A model generated the notes under the pieces. The model was given only the letters and a program-made list of their open reading frames with translations. It had not been told where the DNA came from and did not search any database. From the NCBI GenBank assembly GCA_019925105.1, contig JAHGAU010000034.1, forward strand, positions 434,001 through 498,000: a stretch of DNA of 64,000 nt, read 5' to 3'. Position numbers and translations under genes: made by a program. The DNA comes from Niebla homalea. Its lineage: Eukaryota > Ascomycota > Lecanoromycetes > Lecanorales > Ramalinaceae. Shown one piece after another: positions 35,856-48,402 of the stretch (the first letter of the stretch is position 1; each line of letters begins with the position of its first letter).

Positions 35856-38787
35856 ATGCTGCCTGTCCTTGCAATCCTCGTCTCGCTCCTCCCCCTGCTC
35901 ACATCAGCTTCCATACAATATGTACAGGTGACCCGATCTGATGGAGTACCAGTGCTGGTACCAGATGCAAGAAAGCCGTCATTATACACTCAGAATTTTG
36001 GTGACTGCTTGGGCAATTCGGCTGTCAATGTGACCCGCTTCGATGCCGCCTACTACCAAGATAATATGACGGTGCTCTTCCACCTTGAGGGAAATACCAA
36101 CGTCGCCAACGAGAGCATCATGAGTGAGCATACATTGGCATCGAGTTGAAGAGAGGGCGTTGACACGATGGCAGTGGATATTGGCGTCTTTGCGTATGGA
36201 GAGTCTCGATTCGACCTCACTTTCAATCCATGTATGGCTCAGATCGAAAGGTCCGTCTGGTCCGGAAAATCAGACCAAAGAAGAGGACGTTTGGCTGATT
36301 ATATACAGTCTGTGTCCTATGAATCGCAGTGTTCCCATCCAGGCGAACGGCATCATCCCTGTGAACCAGCAAGACGTCTCTGGTATACCTCCAATCGCTT
36401 TCACCATCCCGGACTTTGAAGGTCAAGCCGTCCTTCGCTTATTCAGCAACTCGTCCCAGACCGAGATAGGATGCTATTCTGCCATCATCACCAATGGGGC
36501 CTCTCTGTCCCACCCGTCTGCAGTAGGCCCAGTCCTTGGCCTATTCACACTTGTCGCAATTATCGCTTCAGCAGCGACGGCACTCTACGGTGAACACATT
36601 CCAACCATACGAACACACTATGCCCATTCGCTTTCAATGTTTGTCGTCTTTGCAGTCTTCCACCACATATTCTACACTGGCGCTCTGTCAATGAATTGGC
36701 CCAGCGTGACTGTTGCCTGGTGGAGCAATTTTGCTTGGACCGCTGGCATGATCTACAGCCAGCCAATGCAAGACAGCATCAATCAGCTCCTTGGGTCGAA
36801 CCATGGTAATCTTAGCATGGTCGGATCTGCAGGCGCTGGAGGTGCTTCAGACAACATTGCTGGAGGCTATTCTTTATCGCAAATTTATCGACGAGACGCT
36901 TCTGAGATTTACCGCAGGTGGTCCAATTCGGTGGCAGACGTGTCCAGACACCTACGGCAGCGAAGCTTCGAAAGCCACATCGCCAAAAGAGCTGCCTCTA
37001 GCAATGGCATGAGCTCTCCTTGGTACGGACGACCTGTTCCACCCGGTTTGCCCATCCCGGGCAATTACTCAGGGCTTGCCGGCACTCTGTCCCAGGAGCT
37101 TATCCCGGCGTCCAATGCATTCATGACTGGCTTCCTGTGGTTCATAATTATGCTGGTCCTTGTCGCGTCAAGTATGGTGGGCTTCAAGTGGACTCTGGAG
37201 ATTCTCGGCAGGAATCGCTGGTTGAGGACAAAACGCTTGGGTCATTTTCAGAACAATTGGATACGTTACACCATCCAGGCTCTGCTCAGAATGATGTTTG
37301 TTGGCTTCTTCATGATCATGTTCCTGACCATGTTCGAGTTCACCTTCAGCAGCTCTGGGGGAGTTGACGCCCTGGCGGCATTTGTCTTTATGATCTTCTT
37401 GATCTGCATGGGCTACTTTGCAGCCATCACATGCTATGAAAGGCTGCGTTCCGGTTATTACGAGGTCAGGCCAGACAGGCTATATTTGGAAAGATGCCGA
37501 GTCTTTTCGAACAAGATGCCCTGGGTAGGCTTGGGCTTGGAGAGTCAGAGATCTGAGAAATCAGAACGAAGGCCTTCCATGGTATCCTTCCCCATCCGCA
37601 CGGTCCATTACGTATGTGACGATCCTCAGCCATTCGATGTCCACCACGACGAGAACTTCATCGAAAAAAGAGGCTGGCTGTTTGCTCGATTTAGACGAAC
37701 CAGATGGTGGTTTTTTGCAGCCTGGTTATTCTACGAGTTCATCCGGGCATGCTTCTACGGGGGAGCTGCGGGTCATCCGATGACCCAAGTCTTCGGTCTT
37801 CTTGTGGTGGAGATACTTGCCCTCGTCGCCATCGTGCTAGCGCGCCCCTTCGAAGGCGCGCGTCTGAATGCCCTGATGGTCTACTTTTTGGGCTTCAGTA
37901 AGGTCGCCACGGTGGCTCTCTCGGCAGCTTTCGATCCTCGCTTCAATCTCGCTCGTATTACGACCACAGTCATTGGGGTCGTCATCATCGTTATACAAGG
38001 CATCCTCACCGTTCTCCTTCTAATGGCTATCGTCGTAGGTGCCATTTCGAGCTATATGTCGCTCACCAGGAATCATGAGGATTTCAATCCGCGAAGCTGG
38101 GCCGAACTCCGCGAACGCTACTTCGCTCATCTTGCAAAAGCACCTCTGGACAGACCACTCACACCGGTACCTCTATCAGAAGAGCCAAAGGAGCCGTATT
38201 TCGATATCAAGGCCGTGCGCAGAGAGTTCAAGATTGGCGACGAGGGCGAGGGCAGCACTCTGACATCACCTAACTATCTTCCTGCCTCGCGCACGTCTTC
38301 TTCGAAGCCCGCGACTGCCCGCACCAGTCGGGCGAACAGTGCGACTCAAACTGATAACTTGCAGAATAGTCTCCCGTTCGGTGCGCGCAATGTTCGGGGT
38401 GCAAGCTGGAGCACCCGAGACTTTGAAACCCATAACATTGTCGATAGCGGGTCCAGCTCGCGACACGTGAGCGCAGTATATGACCGAAGGTATCCAAGCC
38501 ATCCAGATTCACGACGCGGGTCGACGTATGGCACGCCTTCTCAAATAGACAGTGACGCCAGCTTAGTGAGGGGATATGATGCATCACAGGGGTATCAGCA
38601 GCCCGCAACGAGAATACCTGCAATACGCGGTGGTGAGGGAGGACTTGATGTGGGGAGATCTCGGGCTACGATTCTTGAGACCTGTGCTGCTGATATGAAC
38701 GGGCATGAGCTGAGGAGAGGCCCCTCGACGGTTGATGAGGGGGGAAGTCATCAGGGCGACGAGATTGTAGAAGAGCAACGATTATGA
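35856..38787 (+). CDS. TRP-like / ML-domain integral membrane protein (Flc/Pkd2 type)
   Basis: Fungal family related to yeast FLC and fission yeast Pkd2, linked to calcium, cell-wall and FAD homeostasis at the plasma membrane or ER. Exons 35856-36123, 36175-36250 and 36309-38787 give 940 residues. The signal peptide is about residues 1-18. The ML-like lumenal domain is about 20-165, with I-G-V-F-A-Y-G-E-S-R-F-D-L-T-F-N-P-C across the first junction and I-P-D-F-E-G-Q-A. Then follow multiple hydrophobic helices with a long loop between the first group and the rest (H-H-I-F-Y-T-G-A-L-S, C-M-G-Y-F-A-A-I-T-C-Y-E-R-L and others), up to about residue 730. The C-terminal tail is Ser/Arg-rich, disordered and probably cytosolic. 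The two introns (51 and 58 bp) keep phase. Confidence 0.92.
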
Positions 38788-39692
38788 CACTGACGCCCAC
38801 CATCCATTTGCCCAGCCTGGAGGATTCGACACTTACGCTTGTTCATAACGCTAATCAACATCGAGTACATATGGGCTTAAAACCGCGATCATAAATACTT
38901 ATGAAGCCTGACGACCTCACTGAATTCAGAAATATCCTACATAGAGATATTCATATCACCAAGAATAGAAGACAAACAGACAGCATGGCGTGCCCCGTTC
39001 GTCCTCGTCCACAGGAAGTCATGATATTTGAGCTTGACTGACATCGAGATAGACGTTCTAGGTATTCGGTTCGAGAACCGACGACGCCGATGATTCATAC
39101 TTACTGCAGACCTTCTCCAAGTGAACTCAAGGATCTTGCCGTCCCCGATACCTCCTCTTTGAATCACATCCCCTTCCCTTCCACTATCTCCCTCCCGTTC
39201 TCTCCCTACCCCTTCCTTCCTCTTCCCCAATCAGACTTCCTTCCCCTACACCACCTTTCCGCAACCTTTACCAAACCCACCCATCCCAGGAGCCAAAGAA
39301 ACCCGTCATCCAGACGCAAACCCGTGAACCATTCCCACCTCCCCTTCCCTCCCCCCCAAGCGGGGCGCCAATATCACCAAAATCCCTCAGAAAATACAAA
39401 CGAGCTCGACCGGGGCATCACTTACCACCAGCACCAGCAGTTGATAGCCTAGCGTGCCGCCCCTCCTCCCATCGGAAACGAGCAGCCAGCGGGGTTTTAC
39501 CCAGGCGCACCAGCCCTAGGGCCAAAAAAATGATGGAGGGATGAAGGGCAGGGCAGAGCAGAGCAGAGGAGAGAAGGAAGCGGATGAGTACAGGAGGAAG
39601 TGTTTGGGGGGGGGTGGCGGATCTTATGTGGGGGAAGAGGGACGGAGGGAGAGACAGGGAGATGCGCGAAAGGCAGCCATGGGTGGGGCTGG

Positions 39693-39719
39693 CAACAACA
39701 GCAGCAGCAGCAGCAGCAG
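39693..39719. repeat. CAA/CAG trinucleotide run
   Basis: Two CAA followed by seven CAG units in noncoding sequence. Confidence 0.9.
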
Positions 39720-39973
39720 GAGGGGGAGGGGAGGCGGCCGTGGCGTGGCCGGAGGAAGCGGGAATGGGCGAATGGGGTCGGATTATCCGAGCTTCCGTCA
39801 GCGTCATCGTCGTCTAGTCGACAATCATGTGTTTGACTTGGGACTTGGGTGAAGGCAACATCCCCCACCATCCCGGCGTTCCTGAATGGGTGGGTCTTTC
39901 GTCAAGCGGTGAGCCGGAGCGGAACCGATAGCACAACAAGGACAAGGCCCGGGACGGGAGAGGGATGGGGATT

Positions 39974-39999
39974 GTGTGTGCGTGTGTGTGTGCGTGTGT
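39974..39999. repeat. GT-rich microsatellite
   Basis: Alternating GT with two interspersed GC steps; potential Z-DNA-forming sequence in the convergent intergenic region. Confidence 0.8.
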
Positions 40000-41417
40000 T
40001 GAGGAACATGGGTGGGTGTGCACGACTTTGTTGGATCCGAGGACGATGAAGGATTGATCAGTTCGTGGTTGACAGAGGATGGAGGGGGGAGGGGGGAGGT
40101 GACTGTGAGAAGAGGGAAGGGTGGGGGAGTGGATGAAGGGGCAAGGTGGTCTTTCTTGGAATGGAGTTTGGAGGGTCGTGAGCGAAGCCGGCCACGGAGA
40201 CCATGGGGTTTCAGAGCACCGAGAGGGAAGGAGAGGGGCCTGGGCATTGGGGCCGCTTGATGAAGGTGTAAAGTTTCACGTAGACAATGACGGGGAGGAC
40301 GAATTCCGAGCCTGCGATCAGGCCAGGTAGGGGAGAGGGTATGAGATGGCGTCGTACGAGGAGCATCTGGATCGTATCGTCTTTGAGCCTGCGTCTGCGG
40401 CGTCGGCGTCAACTAACCCCGTCTTCCACTTACGAGCTAAAAGGGTCTTGGCAGGCCGTCTTTTTCAGCTACTGCATGGTGAAGTGATGACGAGAACCGG
40501 ACGATGAAAGCGGAGATGCTCCTGCTTGGATGGGGGCGAAAAAGCCTTTCATGATGCGTTCTATTGGGGGCGTCAAGGCCATTGTCGTCTTCCCAACGGG
40601 GCGCAGGGATAAGACCCACAGTCCTAGGACGCAAGGAGTGATCGTCGGAAATGGTCATAAGACCAGTTTGAAGACGATGAACCCGCATGATGCGGCACTG
40701 TTAACCGGGACAAGACCGATGTTCTTCATCTGCCGAGATGAGATCCATGTGGCTGAAATATCTGGCCTGAGACATTTGGGGTTCTCGTGGGGTGCAGCTG
40801 ACTCCGCACGCAACATAATCTACGAAAACACAAGAACTCTGCAGGAAAGATGTTCCAGATGAGCATGTATGCTGTATGGAGCCAGGAAAAGCGCTAGAAA
40901 ATCCAAAGTAGACGACGGAAATAGAGTTCGATGAGAGTCCTCGGCCTGATGTCACCCATCTGGTCATCTTTAAACGGTCGTTCCAATATCGTGGATTTTG
41001 TCGCCTACAGTATATTCAAAGCCCCAGTTGGGGTTGCCATTCGACCTCCAGCGCGCGCGCACCACCCCGTCCACTGTCAAAATGAAATTGCCGACCGCGT
41101 GGGGCTTTCGGCTTTTTGAATAATTCAATCGGGTTGGCCGCATATGCAAGTCACCGACGGCCCCGCTTCAACGTCAAGTGGTCTCGCGTACTTTTTGCAA
41201 CTGTTGTTCTCGCTTTTGTCCCTAATCCAGGACCATCCGACCCACATGCGCCAGCAACCAACGAAAGTAGGACACAGGTTGGCGGCCACGCCCAAAGTAG
41301 CATCTTTCGTGGAATCTCCCCTGTCCGAAGCCCACAAGCAGCCAAATATCTGCGAGAAGGATATCGTTCGAGTCCTCAATCAGGACCTTTCACCAAGCAT
41401 GCAAGCACTCCTTGTCA

Positions 41418-42569
41418 TTAGTCTCCTGATTCGCCGCCTCCATGACAGCCCCGTTCATGCCTTTTCATGTTGCTCCGCACGCTGAAGGCTTTCCCGCAGC
41501 CCTTGTGGGGGCAAAGAAATGGTTTCTCCCCCGTATGCGAGTGACTGTGGATCCTGAGACTCGACGGCCGCGAAAATGGCTTGCTGCATACGGGGCACAC
41601 GTAACGGTCCGAGTTCTGACCGGAGAAGGAGGCCGAGTGTGAGGGTGCGATGTAATGGTGGTGCTGGTGCTGCTGTTGCCATTGACTGGAATGTGGCTCG
41701 ACTGGTGATGTATCACCTGAGGGAGGCGTGGCCGGGTTGACGTTGGCTGGCATGCTGGGAGCGTAGCTCGTTGGAATCTGCCGTTGATGCTGGTAGTAAA
41801 GCTGTTGAGAGCCCGACGTCGGTGCTTTCTGAAAGCTGTAGGCAGAGGTACTGGGGGTCGTCTCGGAGTAGGGTGAGCCTGGGTAAGATGAATGCGGCGA
41901 AGTATTCGGGGGGGATATATTGACTGGTTGAGAAGTTTTGGGGGGGGGTCGAGACGTTTGACTTGCATGCGACTCCAGACTTCGAAATGGCGCTCCAGGG
42001 TAAGGGGCTCCGGTGGCGGTCGACGAGCGGGATGAGGGAGGTGAAGAAGACTGAATAGGGCCGTTAAAACCAAGTTGCGGGTCAATTGGGGGTGACGGCG
42101 GTCTCATATCAGGGGGCCTCACGGCGGGATGACCGTAACTTTGCGGTCTTCGGCCATGCGCTGGCAGTACTCTTGAACTTACACCATCATGATTGTGCCT
42201 TGCAACATGAGTCCCTAGTGATTGTGGTAAGTCTCCCTGCGGCAGGGGATTTGATAGCGCGGCGACCTTACCTTCAGGATCCAGGTCGTCCTTGGAATTG
42301 TCCATGTTGATCAAGCTCTGAATGGACGGAAGGGTTCGGGAGCCTTGATAGTCGGAGAGTGGTGGGGAAGGAGGTGGATGAGGAGGCCGTGAATAAGATG
42401 GTGAATGGATGCGGTGGTGAGCGTTCACGGTCAGAGCTGTGGCCATATCCTCATGCCGTGAATCATAGGGTGGATGGGGATACGGATCAGAATGACGTTG
42501 GACGGAGCGCGGTATGTTGCGCTCTCGGTATCTCTCGCGATCTGAGTGTACGATATTGGATAAGTTCAT
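41418..42569 (-). CDS. C2H2 zinc-finger transcription factor
   Basis: A single open frame of 383 residues from ATG 42569 (M-N-L-S-N-I-V). Two C-terminal C2H2 fingers are present: Y-V-C-P-V-C-S-K-P-F-S-R-P-S-S-L-R-I-H-S-H, then the linker T-G-E-K-P-F, then C-P-H-K-G-C-G-K-A-F with R-S-N-M-K-R-H-E-R-G-C-H. The preceding 300 residues are rich in Pro, Ser, His and Gln, typical of an activation or disordered region; L-P-S-I-Q-S-L-I-N-M near residue 80 looks like a conserved short motif. The frame stays open up to 42788, but that extension looks noncoding, so I start at 42569; an upstream exon cannot be excluded. Target genes are unknown. Confidence 0.85.
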   Translation of the reverse strand: MNLSNIVHSDRERYRERNIPRSVQRHSDPYPHPPYDSRHEDMATALTVNAHHRIHSPSYSRPPHPPPSPPLSDYQGSRTLPSIQSLINMDNSKDDLDPEGKVAALSNPLPQGDLPQSLGTHVARHNHDGVSSRVLPAHGRRPQSYGHPAVRPPDMRPPSPPIDPQLGFNGPIQSSSPPSSRSSTATGAPYPGAPFRSLESHASQTSRPPPKTSQPVNISPPNTSPHSSYPGSPYSETTPSTSAYSFQKAPTSGSQQLYYQHQRQIPTSYAPSMPANVNPATPPSGDTSPVEPHSSQWQQQHQHHHYIAPSHSASFSGQNSDRYVCPVCSKPFSRPSSLRIHSHSHTGEKPFLCPHKGCGKAFSVRSNMKRHERGCHGGGESGD

Positions 42570-44744
42570 GCCTTGGATGAGATGCCCATTAGCTGGACTC
42601 GGGCAAGATCGAAAAAGATGGGGCGGGCGCGAGTCCATAGGTAGATAAATTCCATAGGTAGATAAATTCCCCATGGGGGCCAGTGCGCATGCACAAGTGA
42701 GGGGAATACATGTTTCCGAGGGCAGGAAGATGTGATACTTCCAGGTTCTGGATCTGGCTACAACGGCCAGCGGGGATGAAATCAACACTGGTCACTGGCC
42801 AGGACGAGGATAAGAAACGCGCCAACTTACAAGGATGAAAAGCTACGGGCTGTTTGTGTTGTTAGCCGGTGCGGTGGAGCCCAGGATCCTAGGTTTCACG
42901 TGCTCCTTGATGATGGCACCAGGTGGATCATCGATCAGGGATGCATGGCGTCCTTGCTTGTTTCCTTATGAGGCGACCTCAGACGTTTCTCATGCGGAAA
43001 AGCAGGAGAATTGCTGTGCTCCCAGGCTGCAGAGTGTGGCAGCGGAATTGGGGATCAGATGCCGAACCAGACTAATATGGAAGGCCCAGTGCCCAATTAT
43101 GAATGGTAGATGTAGCTCTGCAGATCCTCATGTTTAAGGTGACTTAGGGAGCATGGTCTGGCTAGACTGATATTTGTGACAGGAGATGGTGAGCTTTGGA
43201 GATTGTCGTTCATGCCCGACTAACGGGAAACGGGAAACGGGCCTGGAGAGGAAAAGAGGAAAAGAGGAAAAGAGGAAAAGCGGCGAGGGAAAGGTACTCT
43301 GGTCTCTGGATGGAGACCAATGAAGTTGGAAGGAACGATTGGTGATGGTGTCGACCGGAGAAAAGGAGAAGAAATCAGGGAAATGCGTGGATGGATGTGT
43401 GGTAAGAAGCCTAATAGGCTATAATAACAGGAGGAGGCTCGGTTACAGAAATGTGTTAAATGAGTGTGCGTGCGTACGTGCGTGCGTGGGTTCCGTGACG
43501 ACGAGGCTAAGGAGAAATAGAGTGTCTCCGAAGGAAAACGCGAAGGAACTTGTGACATGTACAGGGGCGAGAGGGGATGGCATAAGTTAACCTTTGATGG
43601 GATCATATGCAGGAGCTTTTTTCTTGGAATTTGGAAATTGGAGCACGGAGAATGGGATGGAGCGGAGCATAGAGCTCCACAGCCACTACACCCCGTACTG
43701 CCACAAGGTCCACGGTATTGTTGCATACCGGTACAACGCTACGCATGGCGCTATGCGATCATCCTCGTGGAGATCATGGAGTAATCCGCATCTGGCCCGC
43801 TGGTAACTTTCCTGGCTCCGGAAGTTGGAACTGGTGCAATGTGTCGATCACTTCCCATCAGACTGATAATTCTCCATGTTTGAAACTTCTGAACGCCTCG
43901 TCGGCCGTCGCTAGGAGGAACTTTGGTTGCGAGCTTCCAATTAGCTTTCTCAACTTCACTAATTTAGGTACTGTCCCAGAGTGTCCTGAAGTTTTTGGTT
44001 GGGGTGGGGGAAGGGGAGGGTGAGGCTTGTGGGTTTTTTCTTTTACAGATGGTACAAGGCCGACTGTTGATGAGACACTGAGCTTGGAGCACAGCGCACG
44101 GAGCACGGAGTGGTCTAAAATGAGACAGGACGGGGAGGTTTGAACACCAAGCGTTCGCCGTGGAAAAGGCAGGAGGCCTACATCGATACAAAAACTACAA
44201 AAATCCAAAATTCAAATTGCGGGGCTCGAGTGATTTTGGGATTTTACGCATTGGGATAAGATGCTGGTTGATGGTTCATGCAACCAGGGTGCGAAAAGTG
44301 ATGAGGCAATCAGGAAGGTGCGAGCGTGCTAGTGATGCACCTCTGATTGAAGTCTGATCTCGCCGCCGAACCTCTTTGGTTCCTAGTGTCATCTCTCACT
44401 CTGATCATCTGCGCTCTGGCACGAGCTGGGCCTGATGCAGCTGCACTCTGCAGGTTTGTACCCGGTGTTGGGGACTTGGTCTGCAAGGATGAAAGCTGCC
44501 ATGCTCACCCCTGCCCAGACGAACCATTCCCGAAACCACGGCAACGCCCTATATGATCAGACCTAGGCAATATATCCGGAAATTGCGGACTGAGGGCCTA
44601 CTCAACTCTCAAGATGTCACTTATTATTACTGGGTCATGACACTTCGCCATCATTCCCGGTTGTTCGGATTGCGTTTTAAGCTCTCCGATCTTCCAACGT
44701 TCAACAATAGGGGCCTCTGGCTGGCCCCAAATGTGATTGGGCTG
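42570..44744. other. Upstream region of the C2H2 gene, no gene seen
   Basis: 2.2 kb with short tandem repeats (43222-43279; GTGC-type repeats near 43464-43488). Open frames at 43220-43726 (minus) and 43858-44208 (minus) lack family features; the former resembles translated low-complexity sequence. Confidence 0.45.
43222..43279. repeat. Adjacent short tandem repeats
   Basis: A 7-bp unit AACGGGA in about three copies (43222-43241) is followed by exactly four copies of the 8-bp unit GAGGAAAA (43248-43279), about 650 bp upstream of the C2H2 start. Confidence 0.85.
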
Positions 44745-45047
44745 TCATGCCTCCCTGTTCACGCTAAATCTCAAGTCCATCATGCCGGCGGCCGGCAGAT
44801 CGTCTTGGATGATCGACAGTGCACGCCCGTTCGCGGCGATCTTTGCTGCGAAGAGTGTTTGCTTCACACCGTCTACAGAATCTACCAGCACGCGGGCTGG
44901 TGCGCGCTTTTTCTAATTTGCTTGCTTTCTGCTCCTCAGTCTTCACTAACCCAATCATCTCCTCTCCTCCTTGCAAGGGACCGACCAGCCTACGAGTGAC
45001 AAGATCACGAGCAGCACAAGACCCTTGTTGGCTTGCTTTGTGGCCAT
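44745..45047 (-). CDS. Possible small protein with an N-terminal hydrophobic helix
   Basis: A tentative two-exon model (44994-45047 and 44745-44912, 81-bp intron GTAGGC..ATTAG) gives 73 residues. It starts M-A-T-K-Q-A-N-K-G-L-V-L-L-V-I-L-S-L, followed by K-K-R-A-P-A-R-V-L-V-D-S-V-D-G-V-K and a helical-looking stretch. The second exon has coding-like composition and clean phase, but I recognise no homologue and the neighbourhood is otherwise empty. It may be chance. Confidence 0.25.
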
Positions 45048-48000
45048 CAGGTCAACAGGTACCGGCTGCTTGGCATGGAAATTCAGCCTCTGGAGCCGAG
45101 GTTGTGTGCCAGCTCTTAGCAGGCAAATGGAGGAGACCTGAGAAGAGTCAGTCTCACTCCATCATACAGCACATCATTTGATGGAGCCGCTCCTGTCGAA
45201 TTAGTTGAGTGTTGGCTAGCCATCGACCTAAGTAGGTACAACCCTACACTGCTGCACACCTGCATGTCTCAAATTTTCCGAGCCCCCCTCGGCCCCACAC
45301 CTTCATGACAGGAGGGTAAATGGGGTGGCTCCATTGGTCCAAGGTGCAGACATGCATATCCGGGGACAATGGCCTGTCTGTCTCTTCGCAGGTGACTAGC
45401 CTGACCAAAAACATCGCCATCTGTTCGCGGTTTCGCGCAAGGTGCGGACAGGTTGATGCTGCCCGAAGCGGGTCCCATCTCACACATGGGACGGTCCGAC
45501 CTCGATCTGGTGATAGTTTGGAGCATTTCTCATCATGCAGAGGGACGATCTCGATGTGTCCGAAGCCTCAAATTTTCTCCCGGTCGACCATGTTTCTTGG
45601 GCTATCATCGAGGCATGGAGTCAATAATGACGACTTATCACTGAAGAAGCTGCAATATCCCGTGGGTCAATGTAAGCCATGCAGTTCACTGGCGCGGGTC
45701 CCTCGCATCCTGCAGGGTCTGTCCTGCTGATTGCTCTCTGCGAAAACCATGCAATGCATGATCGATCGTCTGCAGCGCGCAGAGCATGCATCTCTTGTTG
45801 AAAACATTTTGACGTAATTCTCCGAGGCTGCCCTATCCATTTCCTGCACACCGCATTTGGAATTCATGACCTGCAGACGGTCGGGAGACAGCGAAGCCTA
45901 TCATATCATTTCTGCGGGAAAAATCGGCTTCTGTGGCAGAGTTTCCCATGCCAGTCCACTTGGAGATCAGGAGGTGCTATCCAGGAAGGGAAGCTTGAAT
46001 TATGCAGCTTACTCAATGGCCCATCTCGTAACCATATAATTAGGACGCGAATGCGGATGTGGAGACAAGAAGGCTCACCTTTTGCAAAAACGCATCACTG
46101 CCGAAGAGTAATGCAATGTGCTTGTGCTTATTGCCACGCAGGCCAGGCAAGTCTGCTCCGCGACTTCAACTTGAGTTCCATGTCCTCCTCACACTGAAAG
46201 ATTAGCGTAAATGACCGGTGCCTTACTTGGGCAGAATAGTACCTGCTGATACGAACACCTTCCAAAACCTGGACAGTGCATTCCGTGTTCATTCCATTTA
46301 TCCAATGGAAAGCAGCCAGAAGGATTAAAAATGCGCTCCTGGATCTTACGCGAGATGCCAGGACTCTTACTCATTAAAAATGACAATCAAAACATGAGAA
46401 TCACGCCATCTGAAGGAGCTGCTCATCTCCCCTACATTGTACGTACACATTCAAAATGTTGGCAAAACGCCACCTTCAACGGCCCTTCAGTATTTCATCA
46501 CCCATTTCTTCAACGATAATTCTTCCAAAAGCCGTGTCCCTCGCCGATACTTCGGTTTTCATGCGATCCACATCTCGATCCATCCTCACGTGAGCGTATC
46601 TCAGGTGCCGTCTTGCCTGACTTGTCTTATCGTTTCAAGCGAGCATTTCTTGAAGCCGGACAGCGCCCTGTCCAGCTGTTCTGGCTCACCTGTGCTGCGA
46701 CCTCGTGCATAGACATTCTTGTCTTCAACAAGAGCCTAACTCCTATCTTCGCCACAGCTGTCAGGACAGCGGGCTAACGCTGTCCTCGTTTGCCCTCGTG
46801 TGGTTCTCTAGTTCTATCAAAGCAGTCACAGCGCTTCTCCAGAGGTACCATCGTCATTCCCGTGTGCTATGATTGTATTCATACAAGACAAGACCACTCG
46901 ATCTATGTATCGAAAGGCCGTCCATCCACCAAGAGCACTCTGTTCCACACTCACCGGCACCACTCTCCTTTCTTATCAGGAACACCGCCTTTTCACTCAG
47001 CAGCAGCACTCCCATCCCTCCGGAGTGTAAAACCCTGCCCCTGCTCCTCTGAAAACGAGACGCTCTACCATTGCTTTGACCATGGGAATTTGCAAATACG
47101 CATCATGCAACTAGCGGCGCTATGCCATCTACGTATAGCGCTTGGATCGATGGGGATTTAGTGAACGGAGGAGTCGGTGCGTTAAGTCAACACGAAGGCC
47201 CGTGATGAAAAGCGCTCGTCTGGCATGGTGGCTCTTGGGGACAGTTAGGAAGAGGAGGGGGGGGAGGACATGGCCACATGAAAGAGAGTTTGACTTAGAC
47301 TTGCGTTAGCACGTTTGAGTAGACTTGAAGCGTGAATCCCCGTGCGAAACGGAGGAGACCACTGTCTAAAGGAGGAGCTCGCTCAATTGGGACCCTCGAT
47401 ACGGTGGTTGACGCTATTTGTAAGGCTTTACGATTAGTACCAAGGACGTCCGTCGGAGATGGGGATTGATGAAGCACCCAAAGCTGTTTCAAGAATTCTT
47501 CAAAGCGTAGAGTCGGCATGGGGGGGAAGTGGACCAATTGAGAAGTTCACGAGCCTTGAAAGGTGATGAAACAGAATGGATACTTCAGACAGATAGATAC
47601 ATACAAAGGATCGAGGTTGGGGGGGAAAAGATTACATGTAAGTGAGACCCTGAAAAAGCTTGCGCTGCCACCGTGCCTCGACGGAATTCTATAAATACCA
47701 AGAAGACGAGAACAGTAACGACCACGATGCGAATGTAACGAGTAGGGGCTTTCCGTGCCCGGTTTCGTGGGATCTTTTCTAGGACTCTGGAAAGCCTCAC
47801 AGCAAGCCGGATTCGTTGCTTGCAGGAGAGATGCCCATGTCCAGAAAGGTGAAGGACATGGTCCCTGTGGTGGTGCCCGATGGATCTTTCCGCGGAAATG
47901 ACACGGGGTCGACCGATCCCCCATCCCAAAGCAAGCCACCAAAAAGCCAAAAGACAAAAGAAGAGGAGCTAAGACTCGACGCGGCAGCCGAGTGGGACCC

Positions 48001-48402
48001 GCGAGTCCGCTCCGACCCCCCGTCGCCGGTTGCGCCGGCGCTCGCTCAAAAGCCAGAAAATACAGAGGAGACCGTGGCGGAGTCACGCTCATAGAATGGT
48101 AGTGATGTTTGGGGAAAGGATTTTGGGTTGCTGGAGTGGTCGTTGGTGTTGTGTTGCTTCGTTAGTTTGTATAAAAGGTGCTTTTTCGTTCCCAAAGGTT
48201 GCCCTTGTCAGCTCTAATTTTTTCTCTTCGTCGACCTGCTGTATTGTCGGCGCTTCTTTGGTTGCTTGTAGTGCCGGGTATATGGAGAAGGGCGGAAGGA
48301 GACGGTCACGGTTGCGCCGCCTTTGCCCCCACGTCTGTGAGGGTATTCCGCCTCCTTCAGGGTAAGATGCGGCACTTGTGTTGAACCCCCATCACCATCA
48401 CG
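45048..48402. other. Gene-poor 3.4-kb region
   Basis: No gene that I can support. A plus-strand frame from ATG 47831 to 48094 (87 codons, Lys/Ser/Pro-rich) and a minus-strand frame at 47585-47950 containing the hydrophobic stretch I-R-I-V-V-V-T-V-L-V-F-L-V-F-I overlap each other; at most one is real and neither shows a known family. Confidence 0.4.

Larger units (their letters stand above)
38788..41417. other. Convergent intergenic region, strongly skewed
   Basis: 2.6 kb between the stop codons of the TRP-like gene and the C2H2 gene. On the plus strand 39150-39420 is pyrimidine-rich and 39540-40280 is purine/G-rich, an abrupt switch of strand composition. A minus-strand stretch at 40225-40400 reads S-E-F-V-L-P-V-I-V-Y-V-K-L-Y-T-F-I-K-R and could be a membrane segment of a tiny gene, but I could not build a complete model. 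Confidence 0.5.

Noticed and set aside
40225..40412. Minus-strand stretch resembling a membrane helix (F-V-L-P-V-I-V-Y-V-K-L-Y)
   Set aside because: A phase-consistent last intron exists (GTACGA..CGCAG), but no upstream exon with an ATG joins to it in frame.
42172..42271. Possible intron (GTAAGG..TTCAAG) inside the C2H2 gene
   Set aside because: It is 100 nt, so removing it would shift the frame and destroy the zinc fingers, while the unspliced frame is open throughout.
43220..43726. Minus-strand Ser/Pro-rich open frame
   Set aside because: It is the translation of simple repeats (GAGGAAAA and GTGC types) rather than a gene.
47585..48094. Overlapping plus- and minus-strand frames, one with a hydrophobic helix
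   Set aside because: They contradict each other and I could not build a complete gene model for either.
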